NCBI GenBank assembly: GCA_030144725.1
Contig: JASKMD010000015.1
Coordinates: forward strand, 1,110,054-1,174,053
Length of the DNA stretch: 64,000 bases
Source: Haematococcus lacustris
Taxonomy: Eukaryota > Chlorophyta > Chlorophyceae > Chlamydomonadales > Haematococcaceae
Reading direction: 5' to 3'
The notes under the pieces were generated by a model. It was not told the origin of the DNA. It did not search any database and was given only the letters and a program-made list of their open reading frames with translations. Position numbers and translations under genes: made by a program. Every line of letters begins with the position of its first letter. Position 1 is the stretch's first letter. This document shows, piece by piece, positions 1-19,000 of the stretch.

Positions 1-1044
1 GGCACGCCTGGCAGCCCCTGGCCATACCCTGAGTGGCAAGGCTGGCTGGGCAGGGGCAGGCCGAGGGCAGGAAGCCCCTGGCAGCTTGGCCCTGGCCACT
101 GACCTCACTGCCACCAGGGCAGCCCTTCCACCTTAGCAGCCTCTACTAATGCATGGCAGTGCAAGTAAGTGCATGGTGCAGCACCTTCTCCATGCATCAT
201 GCACCATGCATTGTGCAACAGAGTTCTGGCATCACAGGACAAGAGGCATGTAAGTGCCTATCTTAGACCCTTGCCCACCAGTCCAGCATGTCTGACGCAG
301 CCTGTGCATGGCAAGCAAGGTGCGGCTATGCAGGTGAGAGTTGGACCACATCAGCGGCACAACAGCAGCAAGCCGCAAGGCAGGCAGGAAGAGATTTTCC
401 CCAACACACCGCTAGCTCCAACCCCTGTAGGGCAGGCAGCCAGGTGCATCAGGTAGGCAGGGCAGCAGTGCGGCACAGCCGCCTGGGCCTGGCGCTGTGG
501 TTGAAGGTCAGGAGGGGATCTTCTCAGCAGAGCCTCAGGGGAGCAGCTCAGGCTGCCAGCTCGACACTGAACATCGGCCGGCTGCCTGTCCTCTGTGGCA
601 CCTGCGGCGACTGCAAGCTGTGGTGGTGGTGGTGGGTATGGAGGGAGTGGAGGAGGGAGGTGCAGCCGGAGGCAGCTGCTGACCCAGGCAGTTCACTGAC
701 TTGGTCAGTCCGGCTGCTGCAGGTTGCTCAGCACCAGGGGCTGCAACTAGCGCTCTGGGTTGCTGCTGTGGTCTGGAGCGCTCGTGCCCCTGGTGCCGCG
801 GCCGCCGTCGCTGCTGCCCCACCAGCACCCGCGATTAGTCATCAGCGACTGGCAGGTTGTGGACCAGGGCCAGGTGCTCAGTGCTGTGCTCCGCTTTCAC
901 CTGCACGGGCAGGCAGCACCCCACGACACATCACACTGCTGGGCTGCAGCTCTTGGCTGCTGCTATAGGCAGACGTGGGGTGGGCTGCTGCTGCTTTCAT
1001 TGCTGCCAAGACTTCCAGCTGGCTCTGTGATTGCTCAACATATA
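1..1044. other. Region without a recognisable gene
   Basis: This stretch lies beyond the last exon I can assign to the YLPM1-like gene. It holds scattered GCATG and TGGTGG runs and open frames that are only repeat-driven. I see no conserved protein block. It may contain the 3' untranslated region of the minus-strand gene to its right. Confidence 0.4.
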
Positions 1045-1199
1045 TCAACTGCCTGGACCCAGCTGGCCTGAGCTGGTGGAGGACATGCAATGGTGGTGGT
1101 GGCAGTGGTGATGATGATGATGATGATCAGCAGTGGCAGTGACGGAGTGGCAGCAGTGGCAGTTGCGGAGTGGCAGCGGGCAGGAGAGGCGGCAGCCAG

Positions 1200-2125
1200 A
1201 AGGGCAGGCAGGAGGGCCCCAGTCCACCTGGTCTGCGAAAGAGCGCTTGCGTGAAGGCAGGGCCATGAAGGGAGAGCTGGCGTCCATGTACTGCATGGCT
1301 GTGTCGCCAGGGGCTGGGCCCAGGCCCTCTACCCAGTGCACCTCCTCCAACTGGCAGCAGCAGCAGCAGCGGTGGCAGCAGCAACGGTTGCAGACGCACA
1401 GGCAATGGCATCAACAGCACGACCACCCCGCCTAACGTAGCTGTAGCGGCGGCACCAGTCCTTCTCTGACTGAGCAATGAACTGGACTCTGCCCGCTCAT
1501 CACCAGGAGGTTTCTTCTTTTTGTTTTCCCAGGGAATCTCCGCCCTTGCTCTTGTCAGCTTGTAGGTTTCCCCTTCCTATCAACAATAGCAACAGCTGCA
1601 GCTCCCAGCTTCCCTTTGACATAAGAGATGCATTCAGCCTCTTCGTCAACTGGACTTCTCATGAACAAGGGGATCCCCTCCCTTCTGTTTTATTTCCTGG
1701 TCAACTAGTGGAGTAGACGTAGTAGTACAAGCAGGCGTCTCCTCCAAGGGAAGCCAAGGGGAGCCTTGCCTCCAAGGCTAGGCGTCCCCTCCAAAGGGAA
1801 CCCTGCCTTGCTGTGAAGCTGAAGGTTGTTCGCTGCCTCCCCCTAGAGCCCTGGGCCTCCTGCCACCCCCTGAAGCTGAAGGCAACGCTGGTGGGTGGCG
1901 CTGCTGGAGAGGTGAGGTGGCGTGGTGATGGCCACATGAGGTGGACCCATGTCATCATCTGGAGCGCTGCCATGCATCACGCGAGTGACAGCTAGGATAT
2001 GCAGCGCCTGGACTGCAGGCCTCCTTGCCTCGCCCCTGCCTGCCTACTGCCTGCTGCCTGCCTGTCTGCTGCTGATACGCGCCTCACACTGGGCCACACG
2101 CAGCCCAAGCCACACCACCACCACC

Positions 2126-2156
<31 letters not shown>

Positions 2157-3703
2157 CCACCTCAGGTCCACTCACCAGTTTGGTTGCATGAGGCTGGCAT
2201 GGCAGAGCCCCTCCATGCCCCACCCCTTGGCCCCCTGCCTGGCCCTGGTCCGGCCACCACACGCGCCGCCTGACCCGCGCTCGTGCCCGCGCCAACAGCT
2301 CCTGCAGCTCAGGCCCGCTGAGCCCCTCCAGCCCCTCAACACCAGCCAGCTCCTTGCAGCCAGCAGCCAGCTCAGCCCCTGGCCCCAGACTGCCACCCAC
2401 CCCACCCGCCACCACCCTGCCTGAGCCCGCCTTAGCAGCAGCAGCAGCAGCAGACCCAGATGGAGGGGAGGGGTCATGGGGGGCTGAACCGACCCCAGGC
2501 GCAACTGCTAGGGCATCATTCAGACCAGCCAGGATGTCGGCATCAGACAAGCCCAAGGGGTTGTCCGCCACCCCACTGCCGCCCCTCTTCCCCATCTGCA
2601 GCCCCATCTGCAGCCCCAGCCCTGACGCGCTTGCGCCCAGTGCCTGCAGCAGCACCTGGGTGCGCCCTGCCAGACTCAGCTGAGGGGAAGGAGGTGCTCG
2701 GGGCTGGCAGAGGAGTCAGAGGGGCTGGAGGACCTCTCCCTGCGTGCTTGACGCTGGCTGGCCCCGCGACCCCCCTCCCTCCCCGCTGCCCTACTGCTGC
2801 CGTCCCCCCCTGCCTCAACCCCACCAGCCCCTGCTGACCCCCAGCGTCCACTGGCTTGAGAGGGCGTGGGGTCAGGGGCGGGGCTTGTGTCGGCCCAGCG
2901 GCTGGTGGGTAGGGCTGGTACGCTGTCGTCCTGGCCTTCCTTGGTGGCAGTGGTGCAGCCGGTGGAGGTGGCAGATGGTAAGGCTTCTGACGCCGTGCCA
3001 ATGGCCTCGTCGTTGTCTTCGTTGTCCATGTCCACTTCGTCAATCTGGCTGCTGCCTGGGTGGGCCAAGCAAAGCAGCGGTGGTGGTAAGCAGCACAGGC
3101 AGCAGCAGAGTCTGCACAGAGCGACCTGCACCGCTGAAAGTGCCAGCACAGCTTGTGTGCTGCGGCATGACACAGTCTGGCAGCAGCAATGAGATGAGGG
3201 GGAGCAGCAAGGTAAGGGGGCAGGGGCTCCAAGGTGCGATCATGCGCCGGACAACAAGTGGCAAGACAGGGAGCACAGCAGGGGCTGAGTGTGTGTAGGC
3301 AGCTGTGGGTGGGCAGCTGCTGGAAGTCTAACTCAAAACATGGGTCATGGCTGCACACCTCAGCACACCCACCCCGCAGTAGCCCCTGCAGCATGCCCTC
3401 CCCAGCATGCCCTCCCCAGCATGCCCTCCCCAGCATGCCCTCCCCAGCATAAACCCGCATCAAGGACCCTAGCATGACCCCCACCACCACCCGGTGTGAC
3501 TCACCCGTGACTGTGGCCTGGAACAGGGACCTGACGTCCAGCACCTTGTACAGCGGGGGAGGGGCCTCCCACTGCTGTGCCAGGGCCTGCAGCTGAGGCA
3601 GGGTGCGTCCGTGCACGTTGCGCCGGGCGCAGAGGACGGGGTCGGTCTCCAGGGGCTGCAGCAGCAGCGCCTCGTAGCGCCAGCGCTGAGGCCAGAAAGG
3701 TCA

Positions 3704-3740
<37 letters not shown>

Positions 3741-4278
3741 TGACAAACAGGGTATGGCAATGCCGGGAAAGCAGCGCGGCATGGCCCCTCCCCCTCCTCC
3801 CGTGGCCCCCTGCTGCCCCAGGCCGACAGCCCTGCACCGCCCCTTGCAGCCAGTCACCAGCGTGCCAGCATCTGTCCCTGCCTGGCCCCACCTGGGCAGC
3901 CCCCAGCACCTCCTGGCACTCTGACAGCTTCATGTTGGGTGCGTCCATGATGACAAAGGGGAAGCGGCCCTCTTCCAGGGTGCGGCTCACCGCCCTTACG
4001 AGGCTCTTGTGATAGGCGGCTGAGGAGAGGGAAGCAGGCGGGCAGCAGGCCACAGGCAGGCTGGCAGGCTGACAGGCTGGCTGGCAGGCTGGCTGGCTGG
4101 CTGGTTGGCTGGCTGGCTGGCTGGCTAGCAGGCAGGGTGGCTGGCTGGCAGGCTGGCTGGCTGGCAGGCTGGCTGGCTGGCTGGCTGGCAGGCTGGCTGG
4201 CTGGCTGGCTAGCAGGCAGGCTGGCTGGCAGGCTGGCTGGCTGGCAGGCTGGCTGGCTGGCAGGCTGGCTGGCTGGCA

Positions 4279-4313
<35 letters not shown>

Positions 4314-5646
4314 GCTGGCTGGCTGGCTGGCAGGCTGGCTGGCTGGCTGGCAGGCTGGTGAGTTGCAGGCAGGGAGGCGGCCACAAGGGTTGGCCCGGTG
4401 TCACAGCAGTGTGCAGCAACAGCTTTGCAAAGCGTTCTGAGCGGTGGAGGCGAGCGTGACATGGTAAACAACAGGGAGGGTGAGGGGTGCTGCAGGCAGG
4501 CGGGTGCTTAGCTTGATGCGGGGGAGCTGCTGTGATGCAGCATCAATCACATTCTCCATGCACCTTCCAAGCACCTTCCATGCACACCCCATGGGTCATG
4601 CACCCACGCCTGATCAATGTTCGCACCTTCCATGCTCGCATCATACTCATACTCCATGACCGTGATGGTGCGCTTGCGGGGCTTGCCACGCTGCCCTGAC
4701 CCTTCCTCCTCCACCTCCTTCTCCACCTCCTGCAAGGCACCACGACACCCCACCTCACACTGCGCATGCTGCACCCGCACTGACGATGCCATGCCCACGC
4801 TGTCCTGCTCACACCCTGACACACACACAGGGTGGAAGCGCAGCAGGGGAGCCCCTGACTGCTAGCCCCTGACTGCTGTTGCTGCGGCCATGCTGTATCC
4901 CCGGACCGCTGCTGCTGCTGCCGCTGCTCAATCCCATCAATGCTGCTGCTGTCGCTGCCGCTGCTGTGCGCGATCAGCAAGGTCTTCCCCTCTTTACTTC
5001 TTCGTGATATGCCAGCAGTGATGGTGTAAGGGGTGGCAGAGAAGAGGTCGGCAGGCATTTTAGAGGGCACCCCAGCCCTCCTTTGCTGCTCTTGGTGCCC
5101 TTAGACCGCCAGTGTCAGACGGTTCAAGGTGGTGGGTTGTAGAGTGACATATGGGACCAGCAATACAACCCTGTGACAAGCGCACGCAGGCATGCATGCA
5201 GTACGAGCCCACCGCCATGAAGTAGTCGTCGATGGTGTGTATGCGTGGTGGCTCCCCGCCCTCCTCCACCTCCACATCCCTCAGCTTGCGTGCAATGTAG
5301 GACTTGCCGCTGCCCGGCAGCCCACGCAAGATGACCAGCAGCTTGGCAGGCCGCGTGGATCTGTGTGGCCGGCGCAGCAGGGAGGCGGCGTCCACCAGGG
5401 GCCGCAGGGCCTCCAGCTGCTGCTTCACGGCGGCTGTGTTGGGCTGTGTGGGAGGGGTGGGGGCAGGCAGGCGTGGGCTGTCCGCAGCGGGGGGGACCGG
5501 GGGAGAGTGAGCGGGTAGTCGGGTGGGTGGGAGGCTGGGAGGGGCTGGGGAGGGGGTGGGGAGGGAGGGGGTGGGTGGGTTGCTGGAGGGAAGGACCGGT
5601 TGGGGGGGAGGGGGCTGGAAGGAGGGCAGGCTATATGGCTGGCTTA

Positions 5647-5677
<31 letters not shown>

Positions 5678-7092
5678 ATGCACATGGTATTGCTGCTGCT
5701 GCTGCTGCTGATACTGCTGCTGCAGCTCCTGCTGTTGCTGCTGTTCTTGCTGTCGCTGCTGCTGCTGCTGCTCTTGCTGCTGGTAGTGCTGTTGCCTCTG
5801 CTGCGTATAGTGCAGCTGCATATGAGGCGGGAGCAGCAGGTGCTGCTGCTGCTGCTGCTGCAAGAGTGACTGCATGTGCGGTGGCAGCTGATGGCACTCC
5901 AGCTGCTGCTGCTGCTGCTGCGGGGCACTGCTGGTGCTGGCGGCGGCTGAGGCTACGCCAGGGCCCCCCACCATAGCCTGAACAGGCAGCCAGGCACGGG
6001 GTGGGTGGTGGTGGCTGCTGTGAGGGCACCTCTTCAGGACCTGCCTTGCTTGGCCCATGCTGCTGGTACCAATCCAGCATGTGAGCATACTGCTGCTGCT
6101 GCTGCTGCTGCTGTTCTGGTTGTGGGTATGAAGGGTGGAAGGGCCTGGAGTTCTGGCTGCTGCTGATGGGAGGGTGGAAGGGGTGGTGCTGCATCATCAG
6201 GAGGTGGCAGAGGGGGGGCGCCGGATGCTGGGTCAGCAGGGACGGCTGGCCAGGAGGGCACGTGGGCTTGGTCTGGGACGGGCAGTGGCGGCGCGGCTTG
6301 CAGCTGGCCTGTACGATTGGCCGGCCCACAATGGGCCTGTGAGGGCAGGGATGGCTGTTGAACAATTGTCTGCTGTGGGGGATGCGGGGGCAGGGGTGGT
6401 GGCGGCTGAGATGCATGGTACTGTTGGGCGGTTGCTGTCGGCTGCTGCCCATGAGCCATGTGGTGCTGCTCAGGAGCATGGTCAGCCTGGGGTCTCACTG
6501 CCAGGGCTGGGTAGGGCGGCTGCCATGCTGCTGAATTTTCAGCTGGCCTCCCAGCCATGCCATACTGCGGTGCCGCCTCGGTTGGGGGCTGCTGCAACAG
6601 GGGACTGTGGCTAGACTGCAGACGCACACTCTGCTGCTGTAGGGGCTGGACCTGGATGATGGGCCGGCCGGCTGTGCCCCAGATGTATGGGTCGGCATGC
6701 GCTGGCGCTGGCGCTTGTAGCAGGGATTGGACCTGGGGCTGGCTGGCGGCCCCCTGGTGAGGCTGGGAGTGTGGCTGGGGATGAGGCTGGGAGAAGCCAG
6801 AACGGGGCTGTGGCGGTAAGGGTGCTGCAGGCTGCATTGTTTGCGGCCGCTGCTGCTGTTGCTGCTGCATGGGTTGCTGCGGGGGTGGTGCACTATGGAA
6901 TGGAGGTTGGAAACCGTGTGGTACGTTGTATTGCACGCAGCGTGGCTGATGCTGCGTGGCTCCAAAATGATGCTGCGTCGGCGCTGCGTAAGGGTGCTGC
7001 GACCAAGGCTGCGGCTGCCCCCAGAATCGCTCACGATGCTCGTCGTGCACAGGTCCTGGGGGGTAACCTCCTTGCGGCATGCTGCAAGGCAC
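1200..7092 (-). CDS. YLPM1/ZAP3-like P-loop protein, multi-exon
   Basis: YLPM1 (ZAP3) is a nuclear protein with a kinase-like P-loop domain that binds protein phosphatase 1. Conserved blocks, read on the minus strand in order: the Walker A loop LRGLPGSGKSYIARKL followed by IHTIDDYF (about 5330-5210), TVMEYEYDASME (about 4680-4630), AVSRTLEEGRFPFVIMDAPN (about 4000-3930), RNVHGRTLPQLQALAQQWE and LYKVLDVRSLF (about 3640-3520), IDEVDMDNED (about 3050), and a C-terminal exon with RRRVWWPD (about 2250) ending at a GTGAGT donor at 2175. A further exon containing EEVHWVEGL at 1345-1205 follows a good acceptor and probably belongs here. The N-terminus is Pro/Gln-rich, with poly-Gln from CTG runs at 5650-5925. 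ATG at 7092 or 7081 is the likely start. The frame changes near 6110-6200, so an intron or indel lies there. The 3' end is uncertain. Family assignment is firm; exon edges are approximate. Confidence 0.8.
4060..4362. repeat. GGCT/GGCA tetramer array in YLPM1-like intron
   Basis: About 300 bp of alternating CTGG and CAGG tetramers lie between the exons at about 4635 and 4020. The array is open in several frames and produces spurious Pro-Ala-Ser-Gln or Leu-Ala-Gly-Trp translations. Confidence 0.9.
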
Positions 7093-7885
7093 AAGCCGCT
7101 CAGCTTAACAACACAAAAGAGCTGCCAGAGCCAGACACAGCAGCTCCGTCCGCACTTGTGGGAAGCCCAAGTGGGGAATGCTTCGTGCCCCCAGGGCGGG
7201 TCCATACTCGCGTGCAGAGTACAAAGTAGCTAGCGTTTCACGTGTTACAGCGGACTGTGTAGCAGGACTACCAGTGGTAGTACCACAGAGAAATCTGCAG
7301 GAAAACTCGAGTCATGCATTCAAAGAAGCTGCATGTGCGTGCCACCTAGTTCAGACGTCCTAAGGTGTGTCATCTTATGGCTCTCTTACTACGTAACTAT
7401 GCGACTCCCCTCCCTACTCAAGGGCAAATACAGGCTGCCATGACTTCAGACCTGCGTTGGCATGGATTCGAGCTGAGCAGGATCAAGGCCACGGCTGATG
7501 CCGAGTTGAGATGTTGTTGGGCGTCGCAAACAGACGTTTTCCCATCCTACCTCTTCTACCTCTCCTACCTCTCCTACCTAGATCTAGGGACCTCTCGCAT
7601 AAGTGCTACTTTCAAGTTTTAAGACCTCTAGTACCGGTCTTAATACCTCTAGTACGCGAAACATCAGGCGGGACACGCCCTAGCCAACAGTCTTTCCACA
7701 CTTTGCATTTGATAGCGCATGCAAATGCAAGTTTTCCTTCATGCACTATGTTTGAATATTTCTTGAAATGCTCTTCATGTCATGATGTTCCAATGGAGAA
7801 CCGATGCCTGCCCGCGTTCAATAACCGATGCCCTCAACTTAGACTGCGCCGCGGCATGGTATGCTCGCTGAGGATGTGAGCGTGG
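7093..7885. promoter_or_regulatory. Divergent spacer between YLPM1-like gene and MAP3K
   Basis: About 790 bp separates the two divergent start codons, so both promoters must lie here. No clear TATA box was found. The right-hand part (7438-7690) is a mosaic repeat described separately. Confidence 0.5.
7438..7690. repeat. Mosaic dispersed repeat
   Basis: Three pieces with relatives elsewhere in the window are joined here. Bases 7438-7465 match 31934-31961 (28 bp identical, just upstream of the J-protein gene). From about 7461 on, the sequence matches the 3' end of the ctpA-like gene at about 30190-30300, including 42 identical bases. Bases 7580-7690 match, in reverse complement, the subterminal part of hAT-1 at about 52953-53070. 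This is probably a remnant of element-borne sequence. Confidence 0.7.
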
Positions 7886-14984
<7,099 letters not shown>

Positions 14985-16080
14985 TTTGGCTGCGGACCGC
15001 GACGACATTCCTCGCACCTGCCAGGCTTGGCATTTTTCATTGGTGCCTATTGTGTGCCACTGCCAGCTGCCAGAGCTCACCAGCTTCCTGCCAGCTGCCG
15101 CCCCCTCTGGCCTTCTGCCGGCTGCTGCTGCCCGCTGCTGGCTGCGTGTGTGTCAGGCTGCAGGCAGCAGCGCGTTGTGTGTGCCTGTTGTGTGCCATTG
15201 AGCACTATTGGCGCTGATGTGCGCAAGAAGGGTGTGCTAGCGTCTGTACTGCGTCGAACATGGGATGATTCATGTTGGGCTTGTGTTGATAAGGTCTCAC
15301 TCAGGGGTGGCTTGGCCCAGTATGCGGGTGCCTGACGGGGTGCTGCGCCTGCTATCGAGCCAGCTATCGAGCCAGCTAGTTGTGTGCTAGTTGTGTAGGA
15401 GCTTGCCAGGTATCATGTAGTGGACATGCGCAGCATGGACGGCTTGGATCAATAAGATTGGCTTGCATGCTTCACTGATAGCGAACTGAGTATTTGTACA
15501 CTCTTGTCAGTGGATGCTTATGCTGTCCTCTGTGCAAGGTGCTCCGAACTTAGGCGGATGCACCGAGCACAGGAGTTTACGGACTACATTCACATTTCCT
15601 CCTTTCACGTCCCTCCTTTAGAGTGTGTATGGCTTTAGCCTAAAGTTTAGGTACTTGAGGCTTTGTAAGGGTAGAGGCAGGTACCTTGGCTCAGACTCCT
15701 ATATAACCCCGGGTCCTGGCTCATTCCCCCGCTGTCGCAGGTAAGCCGTGCCCTGTTTGTCATCTTTGCCAAGTTGCAACCTTGGCCCAGCACCCTTGTA
15801 ATTTAGATACTTTGACCTCCGTTACATAGCCCCTTTCCGCACATGCGTCACGCACCCCAAGCCCGTCACTCCTGGCAACTAGACTTTCAAACCAAGCAAC
15901 CCCAGTCATCGTCATCAACATGGATGTAATAGTCACATGGCACCAACAAAGCGCACTCCACCTCGCACTAGCTACTTCTCGCATGACCACTTGGAACGCC
16001 CGCCTATCAGTCCGCCTAACGCCCAACACCCGCTAGCAGCTGTAACCACAACACCCCGCACTCACGGCCATGGGTGTGGA
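14985..16080. other. Convergent intergenic spacer, possible promoter or solo LTR
   Basis: This lies between the 3' ends of the MAP3K and LIKE-COV genes. It contains TATATAA at 15700-15706, about 45 bp upstream of a CGCAG/GTAAGC donor-like site. On the minus strand a TGTAA motif, the common green-algal poly(A) signal, sits near 15824-15828, about 250 bp past the LIKE-COV stop. A promoter inside a convergent spacer suggests an LTR remnant or non-coding transcript, but I found no second LTR. Confidence 0.35.
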
Positions 16081-19000
16081 TCACATCAGCTGTTTCTGCC
16101 TGCTCTGGTTGGCGTCCAAGGCAATCAACGTGGGAGGAACCGCCATGCCCACGCTGATGACAATCTCCAGCCCTTCTCTCACTGACAGGTTGGTGTGGAT
16201 GACGTCCGCCTCCTCCAGCAAGAACACGTCACCCACATACACGTGGTTGGTAGGCACATACTGCGAGCAAGGCATGTGGCACGGGGCACGGGGTGTGGCA
16301 AAGGGCAAGGTAAGCTTTGACAAGGCTGCCAGAGTGCAGCCAGACGCACCACTGTGACGAGGCGTGTGTCTCCATGTGGCGCCTGCAAAGCAGGACACAA
16401 GTCGGTGCCCTCTAAGTGTCTGGGAGAAGGTGGCGGGTAGGTGCACCGGTTTTTTTTCGCGCTATATGCAGCGTTCGCTATAACCTACCTGAACGATGTT
16501 TTCAAGTACCGTACTCTCCCAATCGATTCCCGAAGCCTCGGAAACTATAATTAAAATATTATTCCCGAGCCAAAATTTTCATTGTTTCAAGTTCCCCGAT
16601 GGCCAAAGTACGTCTAAAGTCAATTATGAGAACGTCTTCGTGCATAGAAATAAATAAGCCTCCCACCCCATTAATCTCACATCAAAATCATGTGATTAAC
16701 ATAGTCAACGGTCGTGGCCTCTTTTCTAGGGGCCTTATCACCAGACCACATCACATTGGGCATTGAACGTCGCTCATAAAGTCGTGATCCTCCTGCCGCT
16801 GCTGGCAGTGGCGGCATATCTCATCATCTGCCTCGGAGCATTCCGGGAGCCTTGGCCAAAGCAAGCACCCCGCCTTGGCCGGTTGCCCGTGTATGACCGG
16901 CCACCTCCCCCCTCGACATGTTTGCCAGCCTGGTTGCCACCCTTGCCTGTCTCGTGAGCCCAGCCTTTGCCCAGACAACTTGCGAGGTCTCCCAGGTAGT
17001 CGCTTCTCAATCACTGCCACTCGACGATCGAGAGACATTTGGAAGCGTTGTTCATCGTGAATAAGGAGCTCGCGGTGCCGCTTAGCAGCCGCGTCGGCGG
17101 CACTGATGCCCCGGACCACAAACTGGTCCATTGCTGGCACTTTCGTCGAGGTCAACTTATTGTTTGACCACATCCCGAAGGACCCAAAAATTACATAGTT
17201 TACTCTTTCCCGGTTTCCCGAAGGACAAAAAACGATTTGGGATAGGGAATAGATCGGGAGATTACGGTAAGGTCGAGCTATAAAATCAAGGGTATGAACC
17301 TATGCCATGTCACTCTGAGCTATAGATCATGCATCAGGGGCAAAACGGAAAAAAATCTGAGGTGCACCCGCAGTGGAGGAGGAGGAGGAGTGTTGGGTAA
17401 GGAGGGAGTGTGAGAGGGGGCGAGTTGGAGGGTTAGGGGAAAATGTGGAGGGTGGAGGGAGGTTGGAGGAGAGTGGAGGGTAGAGGGAGGTGGGTGAAGG
17501 GAGGTGGGAGGTAGGCGTAGCACTCATATGGGGCAGTGGGGTCACCCAGCCCACCTGCAGTACTGTGCGTCCTGTGATGAAGGCCCAGGCGAATTCGCCC
17601 TGCCGGGGATGCCTGATTAGGACGCACTCTTGGAATGCCTTAGCGGCCTCATTGTCAGGGTTCAGTGCGGCGCTCACCTGCACCACATGGCAGCATGGTG
17701 CGCCCGCATCTTTGCTTTGCATGGCTAGGTTTGCATGGCTAGGATTGCATGGACCTCCAATCTAATGAGGCAAATTCAACTATAGCATGAAAAGGTGGCA
17801 GCAGACGACCGTGCAGCTCCAGGCGTCACCTGGTCATTTGTGTGGCTGTGTGCGATGCAAGCTGGCATCTTGCGTGCTGCCAGTACAAAATGGTGTCCGA
17901 CTTCACCACAGCAGCAGCGTAAATGGCAGCAGCAGCAGCAGCAGGTGGTTTGACTTCAGGGAAGGTCTGGCTGTGGCTGGCTAGTAACAAGGGCTACCTA
18001 AAGACCAGTCCAACAGCAGCCAGTTTGAGTGCAGCAAACCAGAACATGGCAGCAGGAGGATTCTGGCGGCACACACGTGACGAGGGGTGCTCAGGCTTCC
18101 TTTCTATGATTCTGGTCAAGGTCAGTAGTGTTCCTGCTGATGAGCAAGGGTCCTGGCTGCCAGCCCTCACGTGAGGGGTCTGGGTTGAACTCTGCCTGCC
18201 TGCCTCCTGACGTGAGTGGGAGAGCCTGGGCAGGTTGAGTAGTTCAGTCCAGCCCTGACCAGCCCCAGCCCCAGCCTGGCCTGCCCTTGCCTGGCCTTGC
18301 CCTGGCTTGCCTGCCCTGCCCTGTCACAGGCAGGATCTGGCAGGCCCAGGGTGCTGGCTGCCAGTTGTCACCTGCTTGGAGGCTGAGTAGATGTGCCTGA
18401 CCAGGGGCAGTCGCTTGATCAGCCACTCCCCCACACCCAGCAAGGCACTGCCCAGCCAGGAGGAGAAGAACACCCCCACTGCCAGGATGAAGGCCTGCAA
18501 GCAGACAGCGAGGGGGCTGAGCCGCACAAGCAGCTGAACATGGGGGGTTTAGCACGATTAAAAACGCTGGCAGCCTTATCCGTATATCATTAAATCTGGC
18601 CCCTTCCCCTGCAAAAAGTGCAAATTGTGGCTGTTAGTGGGGGAGAGGGCTGGTAAATAGGGCAACCATCGTCGCAATCACAGTCTTCGTCACTGTAGTC
18701 AGATGCAGGCGAAATATACTCGGACATCGAACAGATGACTGTAGGGGAGAGATGCGTGACGGTCATCAATACAACTGTCACACCAAATGGGAGACAGTCC
18801 CTATATTTCTAAATAGTCTGTTCATCTCAGCCCATCTATGGCTGTTCCTGCCTAACGCATTGAAGGGGTGTCTGTCGTGTGCGCTTTCAGTTATTATCTG
18901 CATTTAATTCTTTGCCTTTTTTGCTATTATTTGTTTCTACTACGTGCTGCCACTCTGTTTCTCCTATGTGCTGTCTGGCTGGCAAGTGAGGTGCTGGATG

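Noticed and set aside
4137..4361. Trp-Leu-Ala-Gly and Pro-Ala-Ser-Gln repeat proteins
   Set aside because: They are translations of a tetramer array within a YLPM1-like intron.
5365..5976. Plus-strand poly-Ala/poly-Leu ORFs
   Set aside because: They are shadows of the poly-Gln coding exon on the minus strand.
15560..15960. Solo LTR of a retrotransposon
   Set aside because: A TATATAA box and donor-like site are there, but no paired LTR, primer-binding site or target duplication was found.
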